Positions 8,387 to 19,664 of a stretch of DNA of 64,000 nucleotides are shown piece after piece. The stretch covers positions 29,402,688 through 29,466,687 of the forward strand of contig JASFAX010000020.1 in the NCBI GenBank assembly GCA_030737875.1. Direction: 5' to 3'. The DNA comes from Allium sativum. Taxonomy: Eukaryota > Streptophyta > Magnoliopsida > Asparagales > Amaryllidaceae. Made by a program: the position numbers and the translations under genes. Below the pieces are notes generated by a model, which worked only from the letters and a program-made list of their open reading frames with translations, was not told where the DNA came from and made no database searches. Every line of letters starts with the position of its first letter. Position 1 is the stretch's first letter.

Positions 8387-10388
8387 TCCATGTGTTTTTG
8401 TTGGCTATGGTGATGAAGAGTACGGGTTCAGGCTATATGATCCAGAAAAAGGAAAGGTAGTAAGAAGCAGAGATGTAGTGTTCTTTGATCATGAAAAAGG
8501 TGCAGAACTTTTGAGTGGAAGGTATCATACTAGCTCAGATTTTTTTATTGATACTACTGATGTTTCTTTGTCCCCTACTCGTGGTTTTGTTGAACAGCCA
8601 ATACAGGCTGATATTGATGCAACACATGAAGGTGTTGATGATGCACAGCTTGATGGTGCACATTTTGATGATGTTCATGATGAAGCTCAACCAAATGGAG
8701 AAGTGGCTTGTGAGCAGGGGGAGCAAATTGCCCCACAAGTGGATGATGCTCAAGTTAGAAGGTCAACCAGAGAACATAAACCATCTACAAGATATCCAAG
8801 CACAGATTATATCTTAGTTACAGCTGATGGTGAGCCCGAGAGCTTCCAAGAAGTGTTGTCCAGTCAAGACAAGAATCTTTGGCTTGAGGCTATGAAAGAG
8901 GAGATGGATTCTTTGATGAAGAATCAGACTTTTGAGCTAGTGAAACTTCCAAAAGGCAAGAAGCTTTTGAAAAACAAATGGGTTTTCAAGAACAAGAAAG
9001 ATGGTGAGAAGATAGTAAAGCGCAAAGCTAGATTGGTAGTCAAAGGATGCAATCAGAAAAAAGGCATTGATTTTGATGAGATTTTTTCACCAGTTGTCAA
9101 GATGACTTCTATCAGAACCATTTTGGGTTTAGCAGCAAGTTGTGACCTTAAATTGGAACAACTTGATGTAAAAACCGCATTTTTACATGGTGATTTGCAG
9201 GAAGAAATCTACATGGAACAACCTGAAGGATTTGAAGAAAAGGGAAAAGAAAAACTTGTTTGCAAGTTGAAGAAGAGTCTTTATGGACTTAAGCAAGCAC
9301 CAAGGCAGTGGTATCACAAATTTGATTCATTTATGACAAGCAATGGTTACAAGAGGACTGTTGCAGATCCTTGTGTGTATTTTAGAAAGTTTCCTGGTGA
9401 TATCTTCATTATTCTTCTTTTATATGTGGATGACATGTTGGTAGTTGGACAAAACTTAGAATTGATTAGCAACTTGAAGAAAGATTTGTCCAAGTCATTT
9501 GACATGAAGGACATGGGTCCTGCAAAGCAAATCTTAGGCATGGAGATTGTTCGTGACAGAAAAGCTAGGAAGTTGTGGCTATCTCAAGAAAAATATATTG
9601 AACGTGTGCTTGAAAGGTTCAATATGAAGCATGCTAAGCCGGTTTGTACACCACTCGCATCTCATTTTAAGCTAAGTAAGAGGGATTGTCCAACAACGGA
9701 GAAGGAAAAAGCAAGTATGTCTTCTATTCGTTATTCATCTGCAGTTGGTTCATTGATGTATGCTATGGTGTGCACTAGGCCAGATATTGCACATTCTGTT
9801 GGTTTGGTGAGTAGATACTTATCCAATCCTGGTAAAGTTCACTGGGATGCAGTAAAGTGGATTTTCAGATATTTGCGTGGTACTTCTAGATTTTGCTTAT
9901 GTTTTGGAGGTAGCAAACATGTTCTTGAGGGGTATACAGATGCAGACATGGCTGGTGACATTGATAGTAGAAAATCTACCTCAGGTTATGTGTTCACATT
10001 TTCAGGGGGAGCCATTTCTTGGCAATCCAAGTTACAAAAGTGTGTGGCTTTATCTTCAACCGAGGCAGAGTATATAGCAGCTGTGGAAGCAAGTAAAGAG
10101 ATGCTTTGGTTGAAGAGGTTCCTTCAAGAGTTGGGTTTGCAACAAGAAGAGTATATAGTATTCTGTGACAGTCAGAGTGCTATGGATTTGAGCAAGAATT
10201 CCATGTATCATGCACGCACTAAGCATATTGATGTTCGGTATCATTGGTTAAGAAATGTGATTGAAGAAAATATGCTCAAGTTAAAGAAAATTCATACAAA
10301 CAAGAATGGTGCAGATATGTTGACTAAAGTGGTTCCAGGAAACAAGCTTGATGTTTGTAGCAAGCTTGTGGGAATGAGTTTCAAATGA
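8262..10388 (+). CDS. Copia reverse transcriptase-RNase H (second part, other frame)
   Basis: Genuine homology begins at about 8355, right after the frameshift, with 'RSKLDSKTNPCVFVGYGDEE' (integrase tail); the earlier residues of this frame are a shadow of integrase. The reverse transcriptase (RVT_2 type) carries 'KTAFLHGDLQEEIYMEQPEGF' in the first catalytic block and the LLLYVDDMLVVG box near 9415-9450. RNase H has YTDADMAGD, SSTEAEYIAA and FCDSQSA. All expected catalytic residues I can see are present, and no stop occurs until TGA 10386-10388. With near-identical LTRs and otherwise intact domains, the single-base shift is either a very young mutation, an assembly error in a homopolymer, or (less likely) a programmed frameshift. 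Confidence 0.93.
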   Translation: MTFQREHGRDVILYIHILEYLDARHTCMCQKDQRSKLDSKTNPCVFVGYGDEEYGFRLYDPEKGKVVRSRDVVFFDHEKGAELLSGRYHTSSDFFIDTTDVSLSPTRGFVEQPIQADIDATHEGVDDAQLDGAHFDDVHDEAQPNGEVACEQGEQIAPQVDDAQVRRSTREHKPSTRYPSTDYILVTADGEPESFQEVLSSQDKNLWLEAMKEEMDSLMKNQTFELVKLPKGKKLLKNKWVFKNKKDGEKIVKRKARLVVKGCNQKKGIDFDEIFSPVVKMTSIRTILGLAASCDLKLEQLDVKTAFLHGDLQEEIYMEQPEGFEEKGKEKLVCKLKKSLYGLKQAPRQWYHKFDSFMTSNGYKRTVADPCVYFRKFPGDIFIILLLYVDDMLVVGQNLELISNLKKDLSKSFDMKDMGPAKQILGMEIVRDRKARKLWLSQEKYIERVLERFNMKHAKPVCTPLASHFKLSKRDCPTTEKEKASMSSIRYSSAVGSLMYAMVCTRPDIAHSVGLVSRYLSNPGKVHWDAVKWIFRYLRGTSRFCLCFGGSKHVLEGYTDADMAGDIDSRKSTSGYVFTFSGGAISWQSKLQKCVALSSTEAEYIAAVEASKEMLWLKRFLQELGLQQEEYIVFCDSQSAMDLSKNSMYHARTKHIDVRYHWLRNVIEENMLKLKKIHTNKNGADMLTKVVPGNKLDVCSKLVGMSFK

Positions 10389-10423
10389 TGATTGAAGCAT
10401 GCACATCTTCCCCAAGTTGGGCT

Positions 10424-10435
10424 GGAGGGGGAGAT
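10424..10435 (+). promoter_or_regulatory. Polypurine tract (copia)
   Basis: GGAGGGGGAGAT immediately precedes the 3' LTR at 10436; plus-strand primer for reverse transcription. Confidence 0.88.
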
Positions 10436-11195
10436 TGTTGGATATTCCAGCCCATATTTGGCATAATTTTATGCAAGCATATTTGGCATAATTTTATGCA
10501 GGCTTATTTGGCATAATTTCATGCAGGCATATTTGACATAATTTTATGCAAGCATATTTGGCATAATTGTATGCAGGCATATTTGGCATATCTTTTTATG
10601 CAGGCCATGCTTAATTTGTGGGAGAGATTTATTAGTTTTGTCTTTTTTCTAGATTTGTTGTGCAAGCATGCCTTTTGTGCAACAATATCTTTTCTTTTAA
10701 GGAAAGACATTTGGGAGATTACTCACAATTTTGGTATGCACATTAAAAGAAAAAGGGTTAATATAACCAGATCTGGTCACATAAGGCAGCAGCAGTTTTT
10801 GGTCATTTATCATCTTCTTCAAGGTGTTTTGGTCTTCAAGATTGAGCTTCATTTTTGCTCGATACACCGCTGGCCTGAAGTGCACACATAGGGTGTTCTC
10901 TTACACCTTTTTCATCTCTTATTGTTTTTGGATTCCGGTGATTAGAAGAGAATCTTTTGTAAACATTTTGGGGTTGTTTTCCCCTTTTGGTTTATCAATA
11001 AGAGAAGAGGGTAGACTCCTTAAGAGGTCTCGTGGTTTTTACTCTTCACATCGAAGAAGTTTTCCACGTATAAAAATCTTGTGTCTTGCTATTTTACTTT
11101 CATCGTATCTTTTTTATTTGAATGGTGTGTTGATTGATTGTCTTGTGTGTGATATTGTGGGTGTAGCTTGAAGTAACCCCTAATCGATCCTATCA
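10436..11195 (+). repeat. 3' LTR of the copia element
   Basis: Same 760 bp as the 5' LTR with two transitions. The six-unit palindromic tandem repeat recurs at 10453-10604 with identical units. Confidence 0.95.
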
Positions 11196-11200
11196 ACAAG

Positions 11201-11716
11201 TAGCGGGTAAAGGGATCCACAAGTGTACATCTTTCAAAGAAGCCTATTGTATAAAAGTTGCCATCTTTGCAAACCCAATGATATAGATAAACAAAGCAAA
11301 TAAATTTAGTGCATAAAAAAAATCCGTAGATATATGAACATGAAAAAAAAAAAAAAAAAAAGATCAAAATTTTGCAAAACAAAATTTGAATAAAGAATTT
11401 CTTTGTTGAAAAGCTAATGGAGAAGATAACTACCTTTTTATGTAAACCACAACGCATATGTGGATAATATAGAGACTTTCGAACGTGGTAACATGGACCC
11501 AGTTTCAAAACTCATAAAGGCGTACTAACAGATTACCACATTCATACACTAAAAATGAATTACTTATGTGATGTTCACGGACCAAGCCAGATGCATTTGA
11601 GGAACTTTTGGATTTGGATCAGTTTTCCGTGAACGTATTAAAAAAAAAGGGTCTTGGGCCATGATGAATTTATGGAGCTAAAAGGTTGGAAATTGCTTTC
11701 AGAATCAGTGACTACA
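11201..11716. other. Spacer, no feature seen
   Basis: Flanking sequence right of the copia element, with an A17-18 homopolymer at about 11343-11360. The minus-strand frame overlapping 11089-11508 crosses the LTR boundary and is a chance frame. Confidence 0.5.
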
Positions 11717-11804
11717 CTTGCTGCGCTACACTGCTAGTAGGGTCTTGCTAAGGGTGGAGACTTGCTGCGCTACACTGCTAGTAGGGTCTTGCTAAGGGTG
11801 GAGA
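11717..11804. repeat. 44-bp perfect tandem duplication (2 units)
   Basis: Units at 11717-11760 and 11761-11804 are identical as read, starting cttgctgcgctacactgc. Probably a recent replication-slippage duplication. Confidence 0.92.
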
Positions 11805-12490
11805 CGTTTATTTTACCATGTGTTCCTACAATGATGTACTTTTATATAATAAAAAATATACGGCGTATGGCCCAAAGCACCAATAACAATGAGTTGCGTT
11901 GTATCTGAACCCCATAACGGGGAGCAGGTGGCAAGGACATTCATTTAATTATTAAATCATCTGCTCCACTGCTTTCTGTAGCAATCTGATCAGTCTATCT
12001 AAACACTAATTTTTTTTTTATTTTTTTCCTTCGTACAAAAGAATCACTTCTGCCATGAGGAACATTTTTTGCTAAATATATAAAAGAAAATTTCTGTGCT
12101 ATAATTCGCTAAGCAAACCGAAACTTGAATATGAGACTAGAAGACTTCAGCTTTTGTGCGTTAAAATTAGTATCTAGGTCAAATCTTTACTAGATTATTT
12201 TACCATACTTTTGCGTTTTAAAATTAGTGTTTATCAAACCACATATATATCGGAAATGCATTGAAAATGCTTGTACTATATTGCACGCAAGTGATTATTA
12301 AGAATAGTAGCCTATCACATTCTGAACGTACCATATACCAATCTCACCATGTGTATGCTAACTTTAAATTTAATTTTATATAGGGCTGCTGCATTGATAA
12401 AGCATATCAGTAAACTGTACTTCATTAAGAATATTGGTTACTAATGACCTAATTTGAGAACGTGATCATGATCTGTAAATTGTTTACTGT
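11805..12490. other. AT-rich spacer, no feature seen
   Basis: No open frame, terminal repeat or recognisable element found. Confidence 0.5.
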
Positions 12491-12494
12491 ATGT

Positions 12495-12955
12495 TTGTAC
12501 ATAGATATCGGAAAAATCTGAAATTTATCCGTATCTGTATCCGACAAAAGGATAAATTTTCGATATCTGAAAAACGGATGCGGATGCAAATAAAAAGACA
12601 TCGACATCCGAAAATTATCCGTTCAATTTTATAATTTATTATGATAAAAGGTTTTTTTAATTATCTTTACTAAGTTTTAAGTTCATATATGTTAAATGCA
12701 TATTAAATGCTCAAAACTATTTATTATCATTATACTTGTTTATCTTTAGATTTTCAATAGTCAACGAAATTGAAAAATGTATATATTAAATTAAAATTTT
12801 CTATTTATATTTGTTAATTTATCCATCGTTAAAGGATATGATGATCCGATATCCGTCCGTGTAGACGTTTATGGATATTGATTATTCGAAAATCATTTCG
12901 AAAGCGAATTCGGATATGACGCTATCCGAACTTGGAAACGTTCGTCCACTGCCCA
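12495..12955. mobile_element. Decayed hAT/MITE-like element rich in ATCCG words
   Basis: Both flanks of an AT-rich centre are dense in atccg/cggat words (tatccgtatctgtatccg on the left; gatatccgtccgtg and ctatccgaac on the right), and the right end reads cgtccactgccc, similar to hAT-family termini. I could not match a left inverted terminus or a target duplication, so limits are approximate. Its composition resembles the 4973-5383 MITE. Confidence 0.4.
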
Positions 12956-13149
12956 AGTGCACTGTGTTTGGAAAATCACATCATAGTCTAGGGTCCCAGG
13001 TGTGAATCCAAATTAGTTTCACCCGATAATCATTGTGCGTTAGTTGCCTTATGTTTGATAGGTGTTTTACACAGCTGGCAACTAACTTAATTCTAAAATG
13101 TAAAAATAATAAAATTGAAATAAGGAAATAAATTACATTATATGTATAG

Positions 13150-14885
13150 GTACTAAAATTTATTTAAATTTCAAGATATGCATTTCAATTTATTAATTTT
13201 AAAATTAATACAGTATGGAATCATATATATGTTACTATTATAAAATAGTATAGATATTAGTATAACATATTAATTAAACGCCGAAAGGAGGAAAGAACTT
13301 GTTTAAAGTTTATAATGAACTGAAAACCTAATTAATTTATTGAAACATACCAAATTTTGACTTTATAAATTGTATTATACACAAAACAAAATCTAAAATG
13401 TTATACATTGAAAACACTGATATAATTCAGCATAAAAAAGATCAGAAATAATTTTACTTACAGTATATATGCATTAGAAAAACTCGAAATTAATTTGTAT
13501 GCAAATAATTCCTATTACTTATTGTTCAGATTAGTAAACAATAATAATCATATTTAAGTACTAACATATCCAAGTGCCAAAATAAGTTATATTTGATAAT
13601 TCAGCACAATAGAAATTTGGGCTTATGTATTAATATAGAAATGAACTATGATTAGATTATTTTGGATATTCATATTATTATCACTTCAGCCTATCAGTTT
13701 TTCTTTCAGGAAAACTATCAGCCATCAGTGGCTCTTCGTCTAACATCAAGCTTCTACCCTTCAGAAGCATTGTTGATCCCGTTGGTTGTTAGAAGATCTC
13801 ACATCATGTTCTTGGTGGACAATCTGCAACATTATGAAACTGAAATAATGGCCAAGCCTTCAGTGTCTTAGCAATGATTCTTACACACATATTTGCATTA
13901 CAACATTGCTTGCGTGTATCGATTGCAATGTAAAACATATCATAGTAATCATAAACCCTTAATATTAAATTCAGTAAAAAATTATTTAAATTTCAAAATT
14001 TACATTTCGATTTATTAATTTTATAGTTGGTACAGTTTGGAATTATATATTACTATTGTAAAATAGTGTAGACGTTAGGATGACACATTAATTAAACGCC
14101 GAAAGGAGGAAAGAACCTGTTTTGAGTTTATACTGAACTGTAAAGCTAATTAATTTATTGAAACGTATTAAACTTTGACTTCAATTATGAATTGTATTAT
14201 ACACAAAACAAAATCTAAAATGTTATACATTCAAAAGACTTAAATAATTCTTGGTAAAAAAGGTCTGAAATAAATAAAATTACAGCTATGTGCATTAGAA
14301 AAACTCGAAATTATTTTGTATATGCAAATAATTCTTATTACTTATTGTTCAGATTAATAATTAATAAAAATCTTATTCAAGTAATTAACATATGCAAGTG
14401 TGAAAATAAGTTATATTTAATTCAGCACAAGAGAAATTTGGGCTTGTTTATTAATAGAAATGAACTAAGATTAGATTATTTTGGATATTGTTATCACTTT
14501 AGCTAGCCTACTAGTTTTCCTTTCAAGAAAACTATCAGCTTTTAGTGGCTCTTAATCTGACTCTCCTCTTCGAGATGGACAAATGGAAAAGGTTGTAGAT
14601 TTTGTCTCTCAAGCTTCTACACTTCACAAGCATTGTTAATCCCGTTGGTTGTAAGCAGGGGCGGCAAGACCACCAAGGCAACCGCCTAAGGCCTCCGATC
14701 TGATACATCGTATATTTGGACATAATTTTGATAGCCTAGGGGCCTTTAATATCCTGGATTGCCTAGTGCTTTCGATATTTTTTTGTGTTTTATGACCGGC
14801 CTTGATTGTTAGATCTCATATCATATTAATTATTGGTGGACTATCTGCAACATTAATACATTATGGAACTGAAATAATGGCCAAA
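13150..14885. repeat. Diverged ~0.8-kb tandem duplication
   Basis: Unit 1 (~13150-13857) and unit 2 (~13973-14885) are collinear. Both contain 'taaacgccgaaaggagga' (about 13275 and 14095), a block on alkane-like AT-rich sequence ending 'tatgcaaataattc', 'gcttctac.cttca.aagcattgtt', and the end 'gaaactgaaataatggccaa'. Many substitutions separate them, so the duplication is old. Unit 2 is longer because it holds an insertion at 14656-14804. The short frames in each unit are not conserved between units, arguing against a coding role. Confidence 0.75.
14656..14804. mobile_element. 149-bp hAT-like MITE present in only one duplication unit
   Basis: Unit 1 of the tandem duplication reads uninterrupted 'cgttggttgttag' where unit 2 carries this insertion, so unit 1 is an empty-site reference. 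The insertion starts CAGGGGCGG and ends so that its reverse complement starts CAAGGCCGG, imperfect hAT-like termini. Flanking 8-mers gttgtaag and attgttag match at 6 of 8 positions, consistent with an aged 8-bp target duplication. Confidence 0.55.
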
Positions 14886-16470
14886 GTAGATTATAGCTAA
14901 TATAAATATTCTTCGAGTTTCCCATGCATGTTTTTCCTAAATTTCTTTTACAGCTGAAACTCATAAAAAATGTATGATGTGAGATCTCCAAAATGTATAT
15001 AATTTTTTATTTGAACCCTAATTGGCAACATCTCCTGCTGGCTCAATTAAAGGTATAACTGGTAACTGATGGACGCTAGTCACAAATATGAATATCTAAA
15101 ATAAATGCATGAAAGTGGCAGATCAATGCTCGGTACCAAAGTAGGTTATTGCCTATATATAATATATATAGCTTGCATGTATGTGTCGTACGTGTTTCAT
15201 TGATAAGCTTAATTAATTCAGTTTTGATTAAGATGTATAACATAATAAGTCCAAATTTATTCAGCCTTAATTAACTCTTTTTTATAAAATTTTAGGTTAA
15301 AAGCTCGCATTGTTTTTATTTTGTGTTTTCAATGTCAATCATCATAACAAAATATATGGATATCCGAGGAAGAATTAAAACCATTAGATCATTAATTTAC
15401 TGGAGCAGTGTGCATGGCAAAATTTACATTTTTTAAATGGGTTAATTTTTAGAAATGCATGCACCATCTATATGTTTTTTCCAGGTAAAATCGAAATAAA
15501 AAATGGCAAACAAAACCGGATTCAGAAACGTTTCCGTCTAGAAACAAGGTCAAGAAGAGATGGACAATCGGACATAGTAGGACAATCAAAATTATATTTG
15601 TTTACTTGTCTCTTTCTCTAGCAGTCATTTTCCAACCACCGATGTTGTGTGTCCTTCTACTGTTGTGCGTGCTAAATGTTGGTTAGATTGTTGTAAAGTC
15701 TGATCCCGGACATCGTTGTCTGCCCCAGTTATTGATTGAAGTTTTAAGAGCTTCTGCCTATTCTTTTCTTTGTTTTTTTCCTGGTGGACATCAATGTTTT
15801 GACGCACAACTCGGGAATATGCAAAAATAAAATGTAAATAAATGTAAATAGTTGTTGCAGACGAAGTACTAATGGCTAGCCTGCCATACATACAGTCGAA
15901 TCAGTTGGCGTCCAACAGTATTTTGAAAAATATGCTATACCTCTCTTACTGTACGCCTGTCAAGTTACAGAAGACTTTAAAAGCTTTTATTTAGCTAAAA
16001 TCTGTTAGAAAACTTGCATAGTTGAATTGAACTGTGGTGAGAGAGGAAATACTGTTTTGTATTGAAATGTAAAAACAGTTGTATTGTTCTTTGTACACAG
16101 CAATATACATAGGCAAATACATGGTTGAGTTGTTGCGGCCCATTGGGCTTCGGGTGTGCAACCCGCATATTACTAAAGAGAATAAAAGATGTGTACAAGC
16201 TGGCAGACCCATGTTAAATATCTCACTTTACCTCCCTCAAACCCTAGTTAGGGTTAGGGTTTGTTTTGATCTCCAAAAAGAAAAAAAGAAACAAATGACG
16301 GCCAGCAATGAAGAAAAGGACTTTATATATTTGATCCGGAGCTTCTGATCTATGATTTTGGGCTTCAGATTTCCATCTAGGTTGGATTTACACTCTAATG
16401 AGTTATGAGATTAAAGCGTCTTTGTTGCAGCTTCCGATTCCAGATCTGGCGTTGTTGATGTTGACAGATG
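14886..16470. other. Spacer, no supported gene
   Basis: AT-rich DNA with scattered short frames. A minus-strand 88-aa frame at 15625-15891 has a lysine/glutamine-rich middle but no recognisable domain. The part just left of the copia remnant (about 15900-16470) could include that remnant's 3' LTR, but I cannot define ends. Confidence 0.4.
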
Positions 16471-16479
16471 AATGCGATT

Positions 16480-17340
16480 TGCAGGGGATTTGCGATCGAG
16501 AGCTACCTTGAATATGTTGTTGGTTTGCCTCTTCAACCTTCAATTGTTGTTGTAGCTTTATAAAGCTTCCTTTTGATAGAGATTTGGTTAAGATATCAGC
16601 GATTTGATGAGATGTTGGTAAATGATTTACATTAATTCGTCCTTTCTCAAGCTGCTCTCACACAGAATATATATCTAATTCCATGTGTTTAGTTTTGGTG
16701 TGTAAAACTGGATTAGCAGTAATTGCCAAACACTTAAGTCGTAGCACCATATTGTAGGTTGAAAGTCAACTATTATTCTTAGTTCATTCAGCAATGACTT
16801 GATCCAAATAATCTCCGATGTAGTGTTGGTTATACTTCAGTATTCTGCTTTAACACTGAATCTGAATACGGTGGGTTGTTCTTTTAACATCAAGAAATTA
16901 GATTACCGGCTAAGAATATACAGTAGCCAAATGTTGATCTTTTGTCATCAATGTTTACACCCCTGTCAACGTCAACATAACCACTGATTTTCATGATTTT
17001 GCTGGAGTTGAATACACAGTTGATAGTGCCTTTGAAGAACCTCGGTATTCTTTTTACTGCTTTTCAATGTTTGTCCGGTGGGTTTTGCATGTACTAACTT
17101 ATTTTCTTCAAGCCGAGTGAGATTTCTGGTCTATTTATTGTAGCATATTGTAGAGACGTCCCAACTATAACCCTGTATAATTTTTCATTCACATTTTCTT
17201 CTCCCTTGTTTTTGGATAAGTTTAAATTGCTTGCCATTGGTGTTGTAAATGAGCTGGCTCGATCCATTCTGGCTTTGGCTAAGATTTCACTAATGTAATT
17301 TTGTTGAATGAGTATAATTTCTGAGGTTGGCTGCCTTTTT
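16480..17340 (-). pseudogene. Decayed copia RT/RNase H remnant
   Basis: On the minus strand, with several stops and frameshifts, the segment reads as the end of a copia polyprotein: 'HAKPTGQTLKSS', 'GYVDVDRG.NIDDKRSTFGY' and 'CIFLAGNLIS' (RNase H, about 16870-16995), 'VKAEYCSITNTTSEIIWIKS' (about 16785-16850), 'HTKTKHMELDIYSV' (about 16670-16710) and 'GRINVNHLPTSHQIADILTK' (about 16585-16645). These are the canonical final motifs of copia pol (GY.DAD, STEAEYRA, ARTKHIE, ..ADI.TK). No intact frame remains and no LTR could be delimited, so it is an old fragment, different in subtype from the element at 5533. Confidence 0.75.
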
Positions 17341-17985
17341 ACTTCTATTCGCAGAAAGTAGTTGAGGCTTCTAAGGTCTATAACATTGTTTTCACCAAAA
17401 ATGGTCTAAACACCCAAGGTACTAAACTGTACTTCACAAATTTGGTAAGAAATAAATATAACCGTGTTTGATCAGCAATAAAGTGAAATAAATATATCAT
17501 AATTTGATATATATAGAGAAAATCATGTTTTTGATGTCAAATCACCACAAATAATCCAATATAAGTTTTGGTTCTCACACCGGTCCAATGGAAATATATA
17601 GATATCACACTTTCGAAACTCGAATATAAATTCTGATGATGTACGTACTATAGCGATCATCAGAACCATCACCGGACGACTGGAATGTGATTCTATATCT
17701 ATCTAGTATATTAAAACTTCGGATATACGTTCATGACGCGTATATGCAAAACCTTTATATACTAGATTGTCCAAATTCAATACAAATAAAATATTCAAAT
17801 ACGTATAATTGAATTTAACTTTCACAACAAAATTTGTCTTCATTTTAAAAATATACTCTTCACACTCGTTCTAGGATACTACTGATCCAATCTCTAACGA
17901 GTTATTCTAATTGGATATTACTAATCCAACATCTGATGAATTCTTTCCTACGGTTCTAATGTGTCTTATTCTCGAGCTCTGTGAA
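17341..17985. other. Spacer, possible interior of LTR-C element
   Basis: Lies left of the primer site at 17991. No coding motif recognised. A Helitron-like start ('tctatctagtatattaaaac' near 17701) was noticed but no matching end. Confidence 0.3.
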
Positions 17986-17990
17986 CCATA

Positions 17991-18002
17991 GCTCTGATAC
18001 CA
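17991..18002 (-). promoter_or_regulatory. iMet-type primer-binding site adjoining LTR-C
   Basis: Minus-strand TGGTATCAGAGC three to four bases from the end of LTR-C at 18006, placing the element's interior to the left and its 5' LTR to the right. Confidence 0.6.
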
Positions 18003-19339
18003 AACTGACACAGCCCGACGAAATCCGGTAGGCTTTGCAACCATCCCTTCATCCCCCAACGCAGCAGGTAAAACCCACCGTGGCTGTCACTGGTCCCCTA
18101 GTACCCTTGTTTTACGGTGACCCTCTCGAGCCTTCCGGCCACTGCCTAGCCAGCCCTCAACGGGGACTTGTAGGGGTAAGAGTCTCCCGGCCACTGCCTA
18201 ACCAACCCTCAACAGGGACATGTAGGAGTAAGAGTCTCTCGTTCGTCGCCAAACCGCGAAGCGAGAACCCGCTATCATATGTACCCAGCCCACACAGGAT
18301 CGACAACAAGAACTGGTGATACTCCATTCTCGCTCACTTTCCAAATTTGATAATTTAAATTATCAATTCACATTTCAATCTAATTACAGATTCATTAAAA
18401 CTCCTTTTACTGGGTTAAAGAACTAATGTCATTTAAAACACAGTTCACGATAAACCTAAATCACATTCTATTTATTATCGGGTTAAAGAACAAGTGTTAT
18501 TTAAAACACCGTGCATGATAAACCCACAAATCAATTCTAATTCAATTCCAATTAAATATATTAATTAATTGGTATACTTCTTTAAATATAAATAAAAAGA
18601 TTTAATCTTTTCTCAACGAGGTTTAAGAACCATGTTGATGAAGACACCATTCACGACAAACCCAAATCCCATTTGATATAAAATACAAGGCTCTGAATAT
18701 AAAATATATCGGCTTATATTCAATATCAAATTTTGAAACCAAAAAATATCGCTTTGGAAATAACGTTATAAAATATATCTTCCAAATTTCCTCCAAAATA
18801 TCTGTATAATCGCGGAATCTAATATCGAAATATTCCAAAGACAATTTCGATTCAAATCCATTCCAATTCAAATATTGAAAATTCTGGTTATTTAAAACCC
18901 ATTTCAAATCCAATTTATTTATTTTATAAAATAAATAAGTTATTATTATTCTAGTTCAAAACTAGTTCATTTCGATAAAAATCTACTTTTATCTTTTCAA
19001 ATATGGAGGTTTTCATCACAATTCTTCTCAAATCATTTCTTATGATTTTACACAAATTATTACTATTTTTAATAATTTTATCAAGGCCCGTACAGTCGAT
19101 TTCCATCAACGGCCATCGAACTGCACTTACAACGACCATTTCCAAATTTGATTTGGACATAATTCCAAATTCGACCGTTAGATTTCAAATCTCCAATATT
19201 GATTAGAAAGCACTTTTCGATATGAACCCAACGGTTCCGGTTCTTGGAGAATCCGATGGTCGGATCTCCCGTAACGTCCACTCGAAGTCAATGGTCGAAA
19301 TTCACGAACTTCCGCGGCGCGGCGCGTTCTATTCAGGCC

Positions 19340-19341
<2 letters not shown>

Positions 19342-19382
<41 letters not shown>
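19342..19382. repeat. (TA)n microsatellite
   Basis: About 41 bp of alternating TA, roughly 20 units, within LTR-C. The peptides rich in IYIY encoded across it are artefacts. Confidence 0.95.
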
Positions 19383-19383
<1 letters not shown>

Positions 19384-19664
19384 GTGTATTTTGTCGATTT
19401 CCTTTTAAAAAGAATTTTATAAATCGTTTCAAATTTTTTTCGAAAACAATTTCAACTTTCATTTCAAATTCAAATCAAAACTGAATTTTCCACTACAAAT
19501 TCATTTTACATTCATTTCTATTTGATTTCAATTCAATTTCAGTTCGTTTTCAATTCGATTTGAATTCATTCCAAATCGATTTCACTTCGATTTAAATTCA
19601 TTCCAAATTGATTTCACTTCGATTACCAATTGCATTTCTGTTTAATTCAATTTCAATTACAATT

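Larger units (their letters stand above)
5533..11195 (+). mobile_element. Complete Ty1/copia LTR retrotransposon (5663 bp)
   Basis: Two 760-bp LTRs (5533-6292, 10436-11195), each TG...CA, flanked by a perfect 5-bp target duplication ACAAG (5528-5532, 11196-11200). It has an iMet-type primer-binding site, a polypurine tract, and gag-protease-integrase-RT-RNase H in copia order on the plus strand. Comparing the LTRs base by base I find only two differences (5951 C versus 10854 T; 6155 G versus 11058 A), about 0.26%, both transitions, so the insertion is very recent. The only evident lesion is a single-base frameshift near 8350-8354. Style of the polyprotein is TNT1/Tork-like, but the lineage is not proven. 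Confidence 0.97.

Noticed and set aside
8340..8390. Programmed ribosomal frameshift between integrase and RT in the copia element
   Set aside because: Plant copia elements of this kind use a single frame; a one-base homopolymer change is simpler. Not excluded outright.
15625..15891. 88-aa minus-strand frame with lysine/glutamine-rich centre
   Set aside because: No family recognised, no splice partners, no supporting context; kept only as part of an anonymous spacer.
17697..17720. Helitron-like start 'tctatctagtatattaaaac'
   Set aside because: No matching hairpin plus CTRR end could be tied to it without crossing the LTR-C primer site.
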